NCBI RefSeq assembly: GCF_000737325.1
Contig: NZ_CP011125.1
Span: forward strand, 6,138,001-6,202,000
Direction: 5' to 3'
DNA from: Sandaracinus amylolyticus
GTDB taxonomy: Bacteria; Myxococcota_A; Polyangia; Polyangiales; Sandaracinaceae
Length of the DNA stretch: 64,000 nt
Positions 46,424 to 53,959 of this stretch are shown here, one piece after another (the first letter of the stretch is position 1; each line of letters opens with the position of its first letter). The notes under the pieces are model-generated. The model did not search any database and was not told the DNA's origin. It saw only the letters and a program-made list of their open reading frames with translations. The position numbers and the translations under genes were made by a program.

Positions 46424-48432
46424 TGCGCACATGGATCTCGACGCTGCTCGTGCTCGCGCTCGCCGCGTGCGGTGACGACGACGATGCCGTCGGCGAGCTC
46501 GACGCAGGGCCGCCCGACGCGGGCCCGACGCTGATCGCGCTCCCCGACGAGCGCGCGCCCTGCGCGCTGCGCGACCCGCTGCGCCGCCCGCTCTTCGGCG
46601 ATCTGCACGTGCACACCGCGCGCTCGTTCGACGCCGCCGCGTACGACGTGCGCACCGGGCCGCGCGACGCGTACGACTTCGCGCGCGGCCTCCCGATCGG
46701 TCTGCCTCCGTACGATGCGGAAGGACGGCCGATGCGCACGCTCCAGCTCGCGCGCCCGCTCGACTTCGCGGCGATCACCGATCACTCCGAGTTCCTCGGC
46801 GAGATCGCGATCTGCACCGATCCGAGCTCGCCCGGCTTCACGTCGCGCACCTGCGAGACCTGGCGCGAAGGGCGCGGGCGCGGCGGGCACTACGGGGAGC
46901 TCACCGCGTCGCTCGCGTTCGCGCCGCCGCGACGCCCGAGCGTGTGCGGGACCGATCCGACGCTCTGCGCGAGCGAGCTCGGCGACGTGTGGCAGGAGAT
47001 GAACGACGCCGCCGAGGACGCGTACGACCGCAGCGACGCGTGCTCGTTCACGACGTTCGTCGCGTACGAATGGACCGGCTCGGCGGGCGGCGACAACATC
47101 CATCGCAACGTCCTCTTCCGCACGCGCTCGGTGCCGCGCCTGCCGGTGAGCTACGTCGAGGCGTGGACGCCCGAGCGCCTCTGGGACGCGCTCGAGGCGG
47201 GCTGTCTCGAGCAGTCGACGCCGGAGGGCACCGCGCCGTGCGACGTGCTCGCGATCCCGCACAACGGGAACCTCGGCGCGGGCTCGATGTTCGTGCCGGT
47301 GCGCGACGACGGCACGCCCTACGACCGCGCCGACGCGGAGCGACGCGCGCGCCTCGAGCCGCTGATGGAGCTCTACCAGCACAAGGGCAGCTCGGAGTGC
47401 CTCGACACGCGCGGCGATCCGCTCGGCAGCGAGGACGAGCTCTGTCGCTTCGAGGAGCTGCATCCGTCGGTGTGCCGCGGGCTGCCCGACGATCCCGAGG
47501 CGTGCGTCGAGAGCTGCAGCGAGGGCGGCGGCATCGGGTTCCTCGGCGGCTGCGTCTCGGGCGGTGACTTCGCGCGCGGCGCGCTGCGCACCGGTCTGAT
47601 CGAGCGCGCGCGCGTCGGCGCGAACCCGTTCGAGGTGGGCTTCGTCGGCAGCACCGACACGCACCAGTCGCTCGCGGGAGGCGTCGACGAGTCGAGCTTC
47701 CGCGGGCACCTCGGTGACTCGGAGGACGAAGCGAGCGAGCAGCTCGACGTCGATCCCGGCGTGCTCATCCGCGGGCTCACGGTGTCGCCCGGCGGGCTCG
47801 CGGTGGTGTGGGCCGAGGAGAACTCGCGCGACTCGATCTTCGCGGCGCTGCGGCGTCGCGAGACCTACGCGACGAGCGGCACGCGCATCGTGGTGCGCGC
47901 GTTCGCGGGCGCGCAGATCCCGGACGACGCGTGCGCGAGCGCGGAGCTCGCGCGCATCGGGTACGAGCGCGGCGTGCCGATGGGCGGCGACGTCGACACG
48001 AGCGCGGGCACACCGCGCATCGTGATCGCGGCGCAGCGTGATCCGATGGGCGCGCCGCTCGAGCGGATCCAGCTCGTGATCGGCACGCTCGAGGCGGACG
48101 GCACGACGCGCGAGCGCGTGATCGACGTCGCGGGCAGCGAGATCACCGAGGGCCCCGACGCGACGACGTGCGCGCCGCCCGCGGGCGGATCGGATCAGCT
48201 GTGCGCGGTGCACACGCTGAGCGAGCTCGATGCGTCGCGCCCGGCGTTCGTCTACGCGCGCGTGCTCGAGGTGCCGACGTGCCGATGGAGCCACTACGTC
48301 TGCGCGGAGTCGGGCGTCGACTGCGCGACGATCGACGCGGACGATCCGCGCGCGGTGTGCTGCGGCGATCGCGCGCGCCACGTGATCCGCGAGCGCGCGT
48401 GGACGTCGCCGGTGTGGTGGACCCCGCGCTGA
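46423..48432 (+). CDS. DUF3604 protein, PHP-like putative metallohydrolase, lipoprotein
   Basis: 669 residues. Lipoprotein signal ISTLLVLALAAC-GDDD. Metal-ligand motifs of the PHP-like fold: LFGDLHVHTARSFDA, FAAITDHSEFLGEI, VLAIPHNGNLGAG, GFVGSTDTHQSLAGG. Many Cys residues suggest an extracellular disulfide-bonded protein. DUF3604 proteins have no firm function. It ends a three-gene operon with a foldase and a putative metal transporter. A long imperfect hairpin follows the stop. Confidence 0.88.
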   Translation: MRTWISTLLVLALAACGDDDDAVGELDAGPPDAGPTLIALPDERAPCALRDPLRRPLFGDLHVHTARSFDAAAYDVRTGPRDAYDFARGLPIGLPPYDAEGRPMRTLQLARPLDFAAITDHSEFLGEIAICTDPSSPGFTSRTCETWREGRGRGGHYGELTASLAFAPPRRPSVCGTDPTLCASELGDVWQEMNDAAEDAYDRSDACSFTTFVAYEWTGSAGGDNIHRNVLFRTRSVPRLPVSYVEAWTPERLWDALEAGCLEQSTPEGTAPCDVLAIPHNGNLGAGSMFVPVRDDGTPYDRADAERRARLEPLMELYQHKGSSECLDTRGDPLGSEDELCRFEELHPSVCRGLPDDPEACVESCSEGGGIGFLGGCVSGGDFARGALRTGLIERARVGANPFEVGFVGSTDTHQSLAGGVDESSFRGHLGDSEDEASEQLDVDPGVLIRGLTVSPGGLAVVWAEENSRDSIFAALRRRETYATSGTRIVVRAFAGAQIPDDACASAELARIGYERGVPMGGDVDTSAGTPRIVIAAQRDPMGAPLERIQLVIGTLEADGTTRERVIDVAGSEITEGPDATTCAPPAGGSDQLCAVHTLSELDASRPAFVYARVLEVPTCRWSHYVCAESGVDCATIDADDPRAVCCGDRARHVIRERAWTSPVWWTPR

Positions 48433-48440
48433 GGAGGAGA

Positions 48441-48582
48441 GGAGATTCCGCTAAGGAGAGCAGGAGGTTCAGGAGGGGAGAGAGAGAGCGCGCGCGCGTG
48501 CTCTGTCGTCTCCTGCGGCGTGATCGAACCACCTCGCTCCGTCTCTCCCTCCTGCATTCCTGCTCTCCTCAGAGGAATTTCC
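48441..48582. repeat. Long imperfect inverted repeat downstream of DUF3604 gene
   Basis: Arms of about 50 bp (48441-48490 and 48535-48582) are complementary with few interruptions; cores GGAGAGCAGGA and TCCTGCTCTCC. Loop of 44 nt. The left arm is purine-rich (AGGAGGGGAGAGAGAGAG). It could be a terminator or the remnant of a small inverted-repeat element. No gene lies within 48433-48796. Confidence 0.8.
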
Positions 48583-48590
48583 GATTCCGA

Positions 48591-48696
48591 GCGCGAATTC
48601 GCGCGCGAGATCCTGCAAATCCTCGGACAATTCGGCATGTTTTCACGAACGGTCGGATCCGACCGTTCGAGCGGTCACCCTCGACCGCTCGAGCGG
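48591..48696. promoter_or_regulatory. Cluster of perfect palindromes
   Basis: GCGCGAATTCGCGC (14 bp, about 48591-48604); a 24-bp perfect palindrome at 48646-48669 (half-site CGAACGGTCGGA); GACCGTTCGAGCGGTC (near-perfect, 48661-48676); CCGCTCGAGCGG (48685-48696). Such density suggests protein-binding sites, but no gene starts close by on either strand. Confidence 0.5.
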
Positions 48697-48796
48697 CGTG
48701 CCCCGACCACACCAGCGATGCTCGCGACTGCTCGAGCGATGCGCGCGACCGTCGCGACGCGACGTGAGGCTCGCTCGTGTGGTCGCGACGACCGCG

Positions 48797-51208
48797 TCAG
48801 CGGTCGTTGCGCCAGAGCTCTTGGGTCGCGCGCACCGCGCCGCGGTCGACGACGAGCTGCTGGTAGCCCATGCCCATCCGCACGTCGCTCGCGTGGCGGC
48901 CGTACTGCTGCCACACGTAGTGCGTCAGCTCGCCGACCGTCATCACGCGGTCGCGCGGATCGTGATCCGCTTCGCCCTGGATGCCGAGCCGCAGGAAGTG
49001 CGACAGGTATCCGCCCGCCTGGAACTGCGAGGCGACCGCGCTCGTCACGTCCTCCTCCGACGAGAAGAGACCGACCACGCCCGGGCGCGTGATGACGTCC
49101 TTGGCGAACCCGCCCGCGAAGCACGCGTCGATCGCGACGAGCGCGGTGCGCGCGCGCACCGCGTCCATCATGCGGCCGAGCTCGTCGTCCAGGAGCGGCC
49201 CGTCGTGCACGAAGAGGTACTCGTCGATCGCGTCGAGCTCGCGCGCGTCGCTGCTGCGCGACTCGTTCTGTCCGCCGTGGCCCGAGTAGAAGAAGACGAA
49301 CGTGTCGTCGGGCCGGATCTGCGACGTGATGCGCTGCATCGCGTCGCGGATCGCGGCGGTCGTCGCGCGCCCGTCGGTGAGGAGGAACTCGCGATCCGGC
49401 GCGGTGAGGCCCTGGTTGCGAAGCGCTTCGGCGATCTTCACCGCGTCGTTCGCGCACTCCGGGAGATCGTTCGCGCCGCCCGGGTAGTCGCTGATGCCGA
49501 CGCTGAGCACCCACACGCGCGAGCCCGAGCCGACGCCGGGCGCTGCGGGCGGCGTGCCCGGGCCGGGCTGCGGCGTCGTGGTGGTGCCCGCCGACGTGGT
49601 GAGCACGTACGCGCCGGTCTCGCCGGGGCGATAGCTCGTGACGAGCACCTGGTACTCGCCGGCCTCCGCCGCGGGGATGTCGATGCCGCTGTTCAGCACG
49701 CCGGGCTGGAGGTCGTCGTTGTCCTGCTGGCGACCGCTCGGCGAGCGGACGATCAGGTACGTGTCGAACGCGCTCGACTCGACGCGGATGCTCACCGGCT
49801 GGCCCGCGGTGAACGTCATGCGGTGCGTGTCCGCGAACTCACCGCTCGAGAGCGTCGCGTCGCCGGCGGCGAGCGCGCCGCGGATCGGCTGGCCCGCGGT
49901 GGGCTGCGACGCGACGGTCGTCGGCGGCGGCGCGCTGGGCGCGGTCGGGGCCGCGCCACCGCCACGCACGACGAGCTCGTAGCGTCCGGTCTCGCCGGGG
50001 CGATAGCTCGTCACGAGCACGCGGTGCTCACCGGGCTCCTGCACCACGAAGTCCATCGCCGCGTTCAGCACGCCGGGCGACTGATCGTCGTTGTCGCGCT
50101 GCTGCCCGCCGGGCGTGTGGAGGATCAGATAGGTGTCGAACGCGCTCGAGCGCGCCTCGAGGTGCACCGCGGTGCCGACCGGCCACGTGAAGCGATGCTC
50201 GTCGGAGAGCTCGCCGCTGACCAGCGCGCGATCACCGGCGGCGAGCTCGCCCGCGATCACCTGCTCGGCGGCGGTCGTCGTCGTCGCGCCCGTGCTCGCG
50301 CCGTCGCGCGTGCTCAGCGCCTTGAGCTCGTACGCGCCGGTCATGCCCGCGCGGAACGTCGTCGCGAAGACGCGGTACTGGCCGGGCGCGGCCTGCGGGA
50401 TCGACACCGACGCGTCGCGCGTGCCGCCGCTGTCGTCGTTCTCCCACTCGCGCGCGCTCGGACCAACATCGCCGGGGCCGCGGACGACGAGGTACGCGTC
50501 GAGCGCCGTCGACTGCATCTGGATCGTGAGGTCGGTCGGCGCGCTCACGTCGAGCACGTAGACGTCGGCGAGCTCACCGCTGTCGAGCGTCGTGTCGCCC
50601 GGGGCGAGCGTGCCGCTCGCGCGATCGCCGACGCGCAGCGGCATCGGCGTCTGCGCCGCGCTTTGCGGCGGACGCGCGAGCGACGAGAGCACACCGGCGA
50701 GCACGTGATGGCGGCGCGCGGGCTCGGCGGCGGCGACCTGCGGCGCGCTCGGCGTGCTGGGCACGCGCACGCGCTCGACGTGCACGTGGTAGGCGCCCTG
50801 CGCGCTCGGCGCGAAGCTCGTGACCTGCACCTTGAGCGCACCAGCCTGGGTCGCGACGAGCTCGATCTCGGAGCGCGCGCGATCACCGCGCAGGTCGTCG
50901 TTCGTCAGCGGCGCGCCGCGGGGCGGCGTGACCTCGAGCACGGGATCGAACGCGCTCGACGTGAGCGTGACGCGCACGTGCTCGCCTGCGGCGACGGGCA
51001 CGTCGAAGCGATCGACGAACGAGCTCACACCGCGCGGGTCGGTGGGCTCGAGCGTGCCGTCACGGTCGAGCAGCACGTCGCCCACGGGCGCGGTCGCGAC
51101 GGCCGGCGTCGGCGGCGGTGGCGCGCTCCCGGCATCGCCGCGGCTCCCGCACGCGACCAGCAAGAAGACCGACGCGAGGGCCGAGCCGCGCCCGACGAGG
51201 CTGTGCAT
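48797..51208 (-). CDS. Secreted caspase-like (C14, orthocaspase-type) lipoprotein with PPC-like domains
   Basis: 803 residues from ATG 51208. Lipoprotein signal SALASVFLLVAC-GSRG. Then four beta-sandwich repeats resembling bacterial pre-peptidase C-terminal (PPC) domains, the last two nearly alike (SSAFDTYLILHTPGGQQRDN; SSAFDTYLIVRSPSGRQQDN; both end SYRPGETG.Y.L). The C-terminal 250 residues are a p20-like caspase domain: VWVLSVGISDYPGGANDLPE, catalytic His in FYSGHGGQNE, catalytic Cys in VAIDACFAGGF. Family members cut after Arg or Lys. Cell-surface anchoring is unusual and hints at an extracellular role. Divergent from the POT transporter gene. Confidence 0.9.
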   Translation of the reverse strand: MHSLVGRGSALASVFLLVACGSRGDAGSAPPPPTPAVATAPVGDVLLDRDGTLEPTDPRGVSSFVDRFDVPVAAGEHVRVTLTSSAFDPVLEVTPPRGAPLTNDDLRGDRARSEIELVATQAGALKVQVTSFAPSAQGAYHVHVERVRVPSTPSAPQVAAAEPARRHHVLAGVLSSLARPPQSAAQTPMPLRVGDRASGTLAPGDTTLDSGELADVYVLDVSAPTDLTIQMQSTALDAYLVVRGPGDVGPSAREWENDDSGGTRDASVSIPQAAPGQYRVFATTFRAGMTGAYELKALSTRDGASTGATTTTAAEQVIAGELAAGDRALVSGELSDEHRFTWPVGTAVHLEARSSAFDTYLILHTPGGQQRDNDDQSPGVLNAAMDFVVQEPGEHRVLVTSYRPGETGRYELVVRGGGAAPTAPSAPPPTTVASQPTAGQPIRGALAAGDATLSSGEFADTHRMTFTAGQPVSIRVESSAFDTYLIVRSPSGRQQDNDDLQPGVLNSGIDIPAAEAGEYQVLVTSYRPGETGAYVLTTSAGTTTTPQPGPGTPPAAPGVGSGSRVWVLSVGISDYPGGANDLPECANDAVKIAEALRNQGLTAPDREFLLTDGRATTAAIRDAMQRITSQIRPDDTFVFFYSGHGGQNESRSSDARELDAIDEYLFVHDGPLLDDELGRMMDAVRARTALVAIDACFAGGFAKDVITRPGVVGLFSSEEDVTSAVASQFQAGGYLSHFLRLGIQGEADHDPRDRVMTVGELTHYVWQQYGRHASDVRMGMGYQQLVVDRGAVRATQELWRNDR

Positions 51209-51340
51209 GCCGCATCGTACGCGCGGGGGAGCGAAACTTTCATCCACGCTCGTCGCGCCCCCTGCCCGTTCGGTTGGTCACAGGAAGGCTTGTGAAACGC
51301 GGGGCGCCGCGATACTTCCGGTGCTTCTTCCGGAGGATCC

Positions 51341-53245
51341 ATGAGCGTGCAGGCAACTGGAGCGGAGGCGGTCGAGACGCCGATCAGCCCGTTCGAGAAG
51401 CGAGTCGGCCATCACCCCGCGCTGTTCGTCCTGTTCTTCGCGGAGATGTGGGAGCGCTTCTCCTACTACGGCATGCGCGCGCTGCTCGTGCTGTACATGT
51501 TGTCGGGCTTCCTCCGGTACGACGACAACCGCGCGTTCGGCGTCTACGGCGCGTACACCGCGCTCGTCTACATGACGCCGTTCGTCGGCGGGATCGTCGC
51601 GGACAAGCTGATCGGCCAGCGCGCAGCGGTGATCATCGGCGGCTCGCTGATGGCGCTCGGTCACCTCGTGATGGCGATCGAGGACCAGTACGCGTTCTTC
51701 TGCGCGCTCGCGCTGCTGATCGTCGGCAACGGCTTCTTCAAGCCGAACATCGGCACGATCCTCGGCTCGCTCTACTCGGTGCCGCGCCTCGATCCCAACC
51801 GCGACGGCGCGTTCACGATCTTCTACATGGGCGTGAACCTCGGCGCGGCGATGGCGCCGCTGCTCTGCGGCTACATCGGGCAGACGTACGGCTGGCACTA
51901 CGGGTTCGGCCTCGCGACGATCGGCATGATGGTGGGCCTCGCGATCTTCGTCGCGCCCACGATCGTGACGCAGGTGATGATCGGGCTCGGCTCGATCGCC
52001 TCGGCGGGCGCGCTGCTCTTCGTCGGATCGCAGCAGACGATCTGGGTGCTCGGGCCGAACGTGTTCGTCGCGATCGCGCTGCTCGTCGCGATGGGCCTCG
52101 CGCTGTGGGCGCTCGCGAACGGCGCGCTGCCGAAGCACGTGGGCGCGCCGCGCTCGAAGGCCGCGTACGGGCGCAACGTGTCGATGGTGCTCGGCGTGAT
52201 CACGGTGGTCGTGCCCGTGTTCGCGTGGCTCTGCTCGAACCCGACGGTCGCGGGCTACGTGCTCTTCGTCGTGGGCGCGCTCGCGCTGGCGTACGTGCTC
52301 TTCGAGGCGTTCCGCGTGACGAAGATCGAGCGCGAGCGGCTCTTCGTCATCCTGATCATGTGCGTGTTCTCGATGCTGTTCTGGGCGTTCTTCGAGCAGG
52401 CCGGGAGCTCGATCAACCTCTTCACCGATCGGAACATCGATCGCGTGAGCGAGGAGCGCGTCATCACGCAGGAGGACGTCGGCGAGTCGATGGAGCTCGT
52501 GCTCACGCAGGAACAGGTCGGGTATCCGCAGGGCGGGCGCGTGTTCACGCTCGATCAGCTCGCGACGGCGCGCCAGGAAGCGCAGGAGCGCGGCGAGACC
52601 GAGGTGCGCGCGACGTGGACGATCACCGAGGAGCACGTCGGGATGGGCGTCGACGGCGGCGAGGTGCCGGCGTCGGTGTTCCAGGCGGCGAACCCGATCT
52701 TCATCCTGCTCTTCGGGCTCGTGTTCACGGCGCTGTGGGGCTTCCTCGCGAAGCGCCAGATCGAGCCGTCGACGCCCGCGAAGTTCGTGCTCGGGCTCGT
52801 GCAGCTCGGCGCGGGTTTCGCGGTGCTGTGGTTCGGCACGCAGAGCGCGGACGGGCGCGGCATGGTCGGCATGACGTGGCTGGTGCTCGCGTACCTGCTG
52901 CACACCACGGGCGAGCTGTGCCTGTCGCCGGTCGGGCTCTCGATGGTGAGCAAGATGGCGCCGGCGCGCATGGTCGCGACGATGATGGGCGCGTGGTACC
53001 TCGCGACCGCGTTCTCGCAGTACCTCGCGGGCCTGATCGCGATGCTGACGGGCGTGAGCCACGAAGAGGGCGCGGAGGGCGCGCAGGTGATCCCGCCGCC
53101 CAGCGAGACGCTGCACGTCTACGGCGACGTGTTCGTGAAGATCGCGATCGCGTCGTTCGTGGCCGCGGCGATCCTCGCCGCGCTGACGCCGCTCGTGAAG
53201 AAGTGGATGCACGAGCACGAGCCGGTGCCCGAGAAGAAGAGCTGA
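51341..53245 (+). CDS. POT/PTR-family proton-coupled peptide transporter
   Basis: 634 residues, 12 to 14 membrane helices. The family signature ExxERFxYYG is present near residue 35 (EMWERFSYYGMRALLVLYML), with GGIVADKLIGQRAAVIIGG and FFKPNIGTILGSLY following. A hydrophilic insert of about 90 residues (about 360-450, TQEDVGESMELVLTQEQVGY) lies between helices. Takes up di- and tripeptides with protons. Strong ribosome-binding site GGAGGATCC. A weak promoter TTGTGA-N15-GATACT lies at 51290-51316. A predator would find such uptake useful, but that is inference. Confidence 0.93.
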   Translation: MSVQATGAEAVETPISPFEKRVGHHPALFVLFFAEMWERFSYYGMRALLVLYMLSGFLRYDDNRAFGVYGAYTALVYMTPFVGGIVADKLIGQRAAVIIGGSLMALGHLVMAIEDQYAFFCALALLIVGNGFFKPNIGTILGSLYSVPRLDPNRDGAFTIFYMGVNLGAAMAPLLCGYIGQTYGWHYGFGLATIGMMVGLAIFVAPTIVTQVMIGLGSIASAGALLFVGSQQTIWVLGPNVFVAIALLVAMGLALWALANGALPKHVGAPRSKAAYGRNVSMVLGVITVVVPVFAWLCSNPTVAGYVLFVVGALALAYVLFEAFRVTKIERERLFVILIMCVFSMLFWAFFEQAGSSINLFTDRNIDRVSEERVITQEDVGESMELVLTQEQVGYPQGGRVFTLDQLATARQEAQERGETEVRATWTITEEHVGMGVDGGEVPASVFQAANPIFILLFGLVFTALWGFLAKRQIEPSTPAKFVLGLVQLGAGFAVLWFGTQSADGRGMVGMTWLVLAYLLHTTGELCLSPVGLSMVSKMAPARMVATMMGAWYLATAFSQYLAGLIAMLTGVSHEEGAEGAQVIPPPSETLHVYGDVFVKIAIASFVAAAILAALTPLVKKWMHEHEPVPEKKS

Positions 53246-53269
53246 CGCGCGCGACGACGCGGACGAACG

Positions 53270-53301
53270 AAGAGCCCACGGCGCATGCGCCGCGGGCTCT
53301 T
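53270..53301. terminator. Terminator between POT transporter and Uma2 genes
   Basis: AAGAGCCCACGGCG (53270-53283) with CGCCGCGGGCTCTT (53288-53301), one mismatch, loop CATG, followed by CGCGTTTCG. Serves the rightward POT gene and perhaps the leftward Uma2 gene. Confidence 0.75.
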
Positions 53302-53310
53302 CGCGTTTCG

Positions 53311-53889
53311 TCACCCGAGGAGCTCGACCTTCGCGTAGACGTCGTCCCACGCGAGCGCGACGTCGATGCTCGCGAGCTCGATGCGCGGCGCGCTCGCAGG
53401 ATCGAGCGGCGACGAGATCCACTGACCGCCTTCGATCCGCCGATGCGTCTCGACGCGACGCTCTTCGGGCACGACGAGCAGGACCTCCTGCACGGAGTCG
53501 AGCCGTCGATAGTGCGCGAGCTTCGCGCCGCGATCGTGGGTCTCGGTCCCGCTGCTGAGCACCTCGACGATCAGCGTCGGGTTGATCAGCGTATTCGCGT
53601 CCTTGTCGTGGAAGCGCGAGGTGCCGCACACGACGGTCACGTCGGGGTACGTGTACATCCCGGTCGAGCGCACGGCGACGCGCTGGTCGCTCGAGAGCAC
53701 GACGCACGGGCGATCGCGGAGCGCGTTGCTCAGCGCGGTCGCCACGTTGACGGAGACGAGAGCATGGCGGGGCGTGCCGCCCGCCGTCGCGTAGATCTCG
53801 CCGTCGATCAGCTCGTGCTTCTGCTCGCTCGCGCGCTCGATCGCGAGGTACTCGTCCTCGGTGAACCGCGTCTTGCGAGCAGGCTCCAT
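53311..53889 (-). CDS. Uma2/DUF820-family putative restriction-like endonuclease
   Basis: 192 residues. N-terminus FTEDEYLAIERASEQKHELI then DGEIYATAGGTPRHALVSVN; core PD-(D/E)xK-like elements YPDVTVVCG and TLIVEVLSSGTETHDRGAKL, the conserved Uma2 region. Members are scattered widely through bacterial genomes with no established role. Single gene between convergent neighbours. Confidence 0.9.
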   Translation of the reverse strand: MEPARKTRFTEDEYLAIERASEQKHELIDGEIYATAGGTPRHALVSVNVATALSNALRDRPCVVLSSDQRVAVRSTGMYTYPDVTVVCGTSRFHDKDANTLINPTLIVEVLSSGTETHDRGAKLAHYRRLDSVQEVLLVVPEERRVETHRRIEGGQWISSPLDPASAPRIELASIDVALAWDDVYAKVELLG

Positions 53890-53911
53890 GCTCGCGATCG
53901 TAGCACCGCGC

Positions 53912-53959
53912 TCAGCGCCGCGAGATCACCAGGTACATCGCGAACATCGCGACGATCAT
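53912..53959 (-). CDS. Possible 15-residue hydrophobic peptide
   Basis: ATG 53959 overlaps the stop of the aldehyde dehydrogenase gene (ATGA) and reads MIVAMFAMYLVISRR before a stop at 53912. It looks like a minimal membrane peptide with a basic end. Translational coupling is possible; chance is equally likely. Confidence 0.2.
   Translation of the reverse strand: MIVAMFAMYLVISRR

Noticed and set aside
53311-53889. Uma2 gene as part of a defence or mobile island
   Set aside because: Flanking genes are ordinary and there are no integrases, repeats or composition changes around it.
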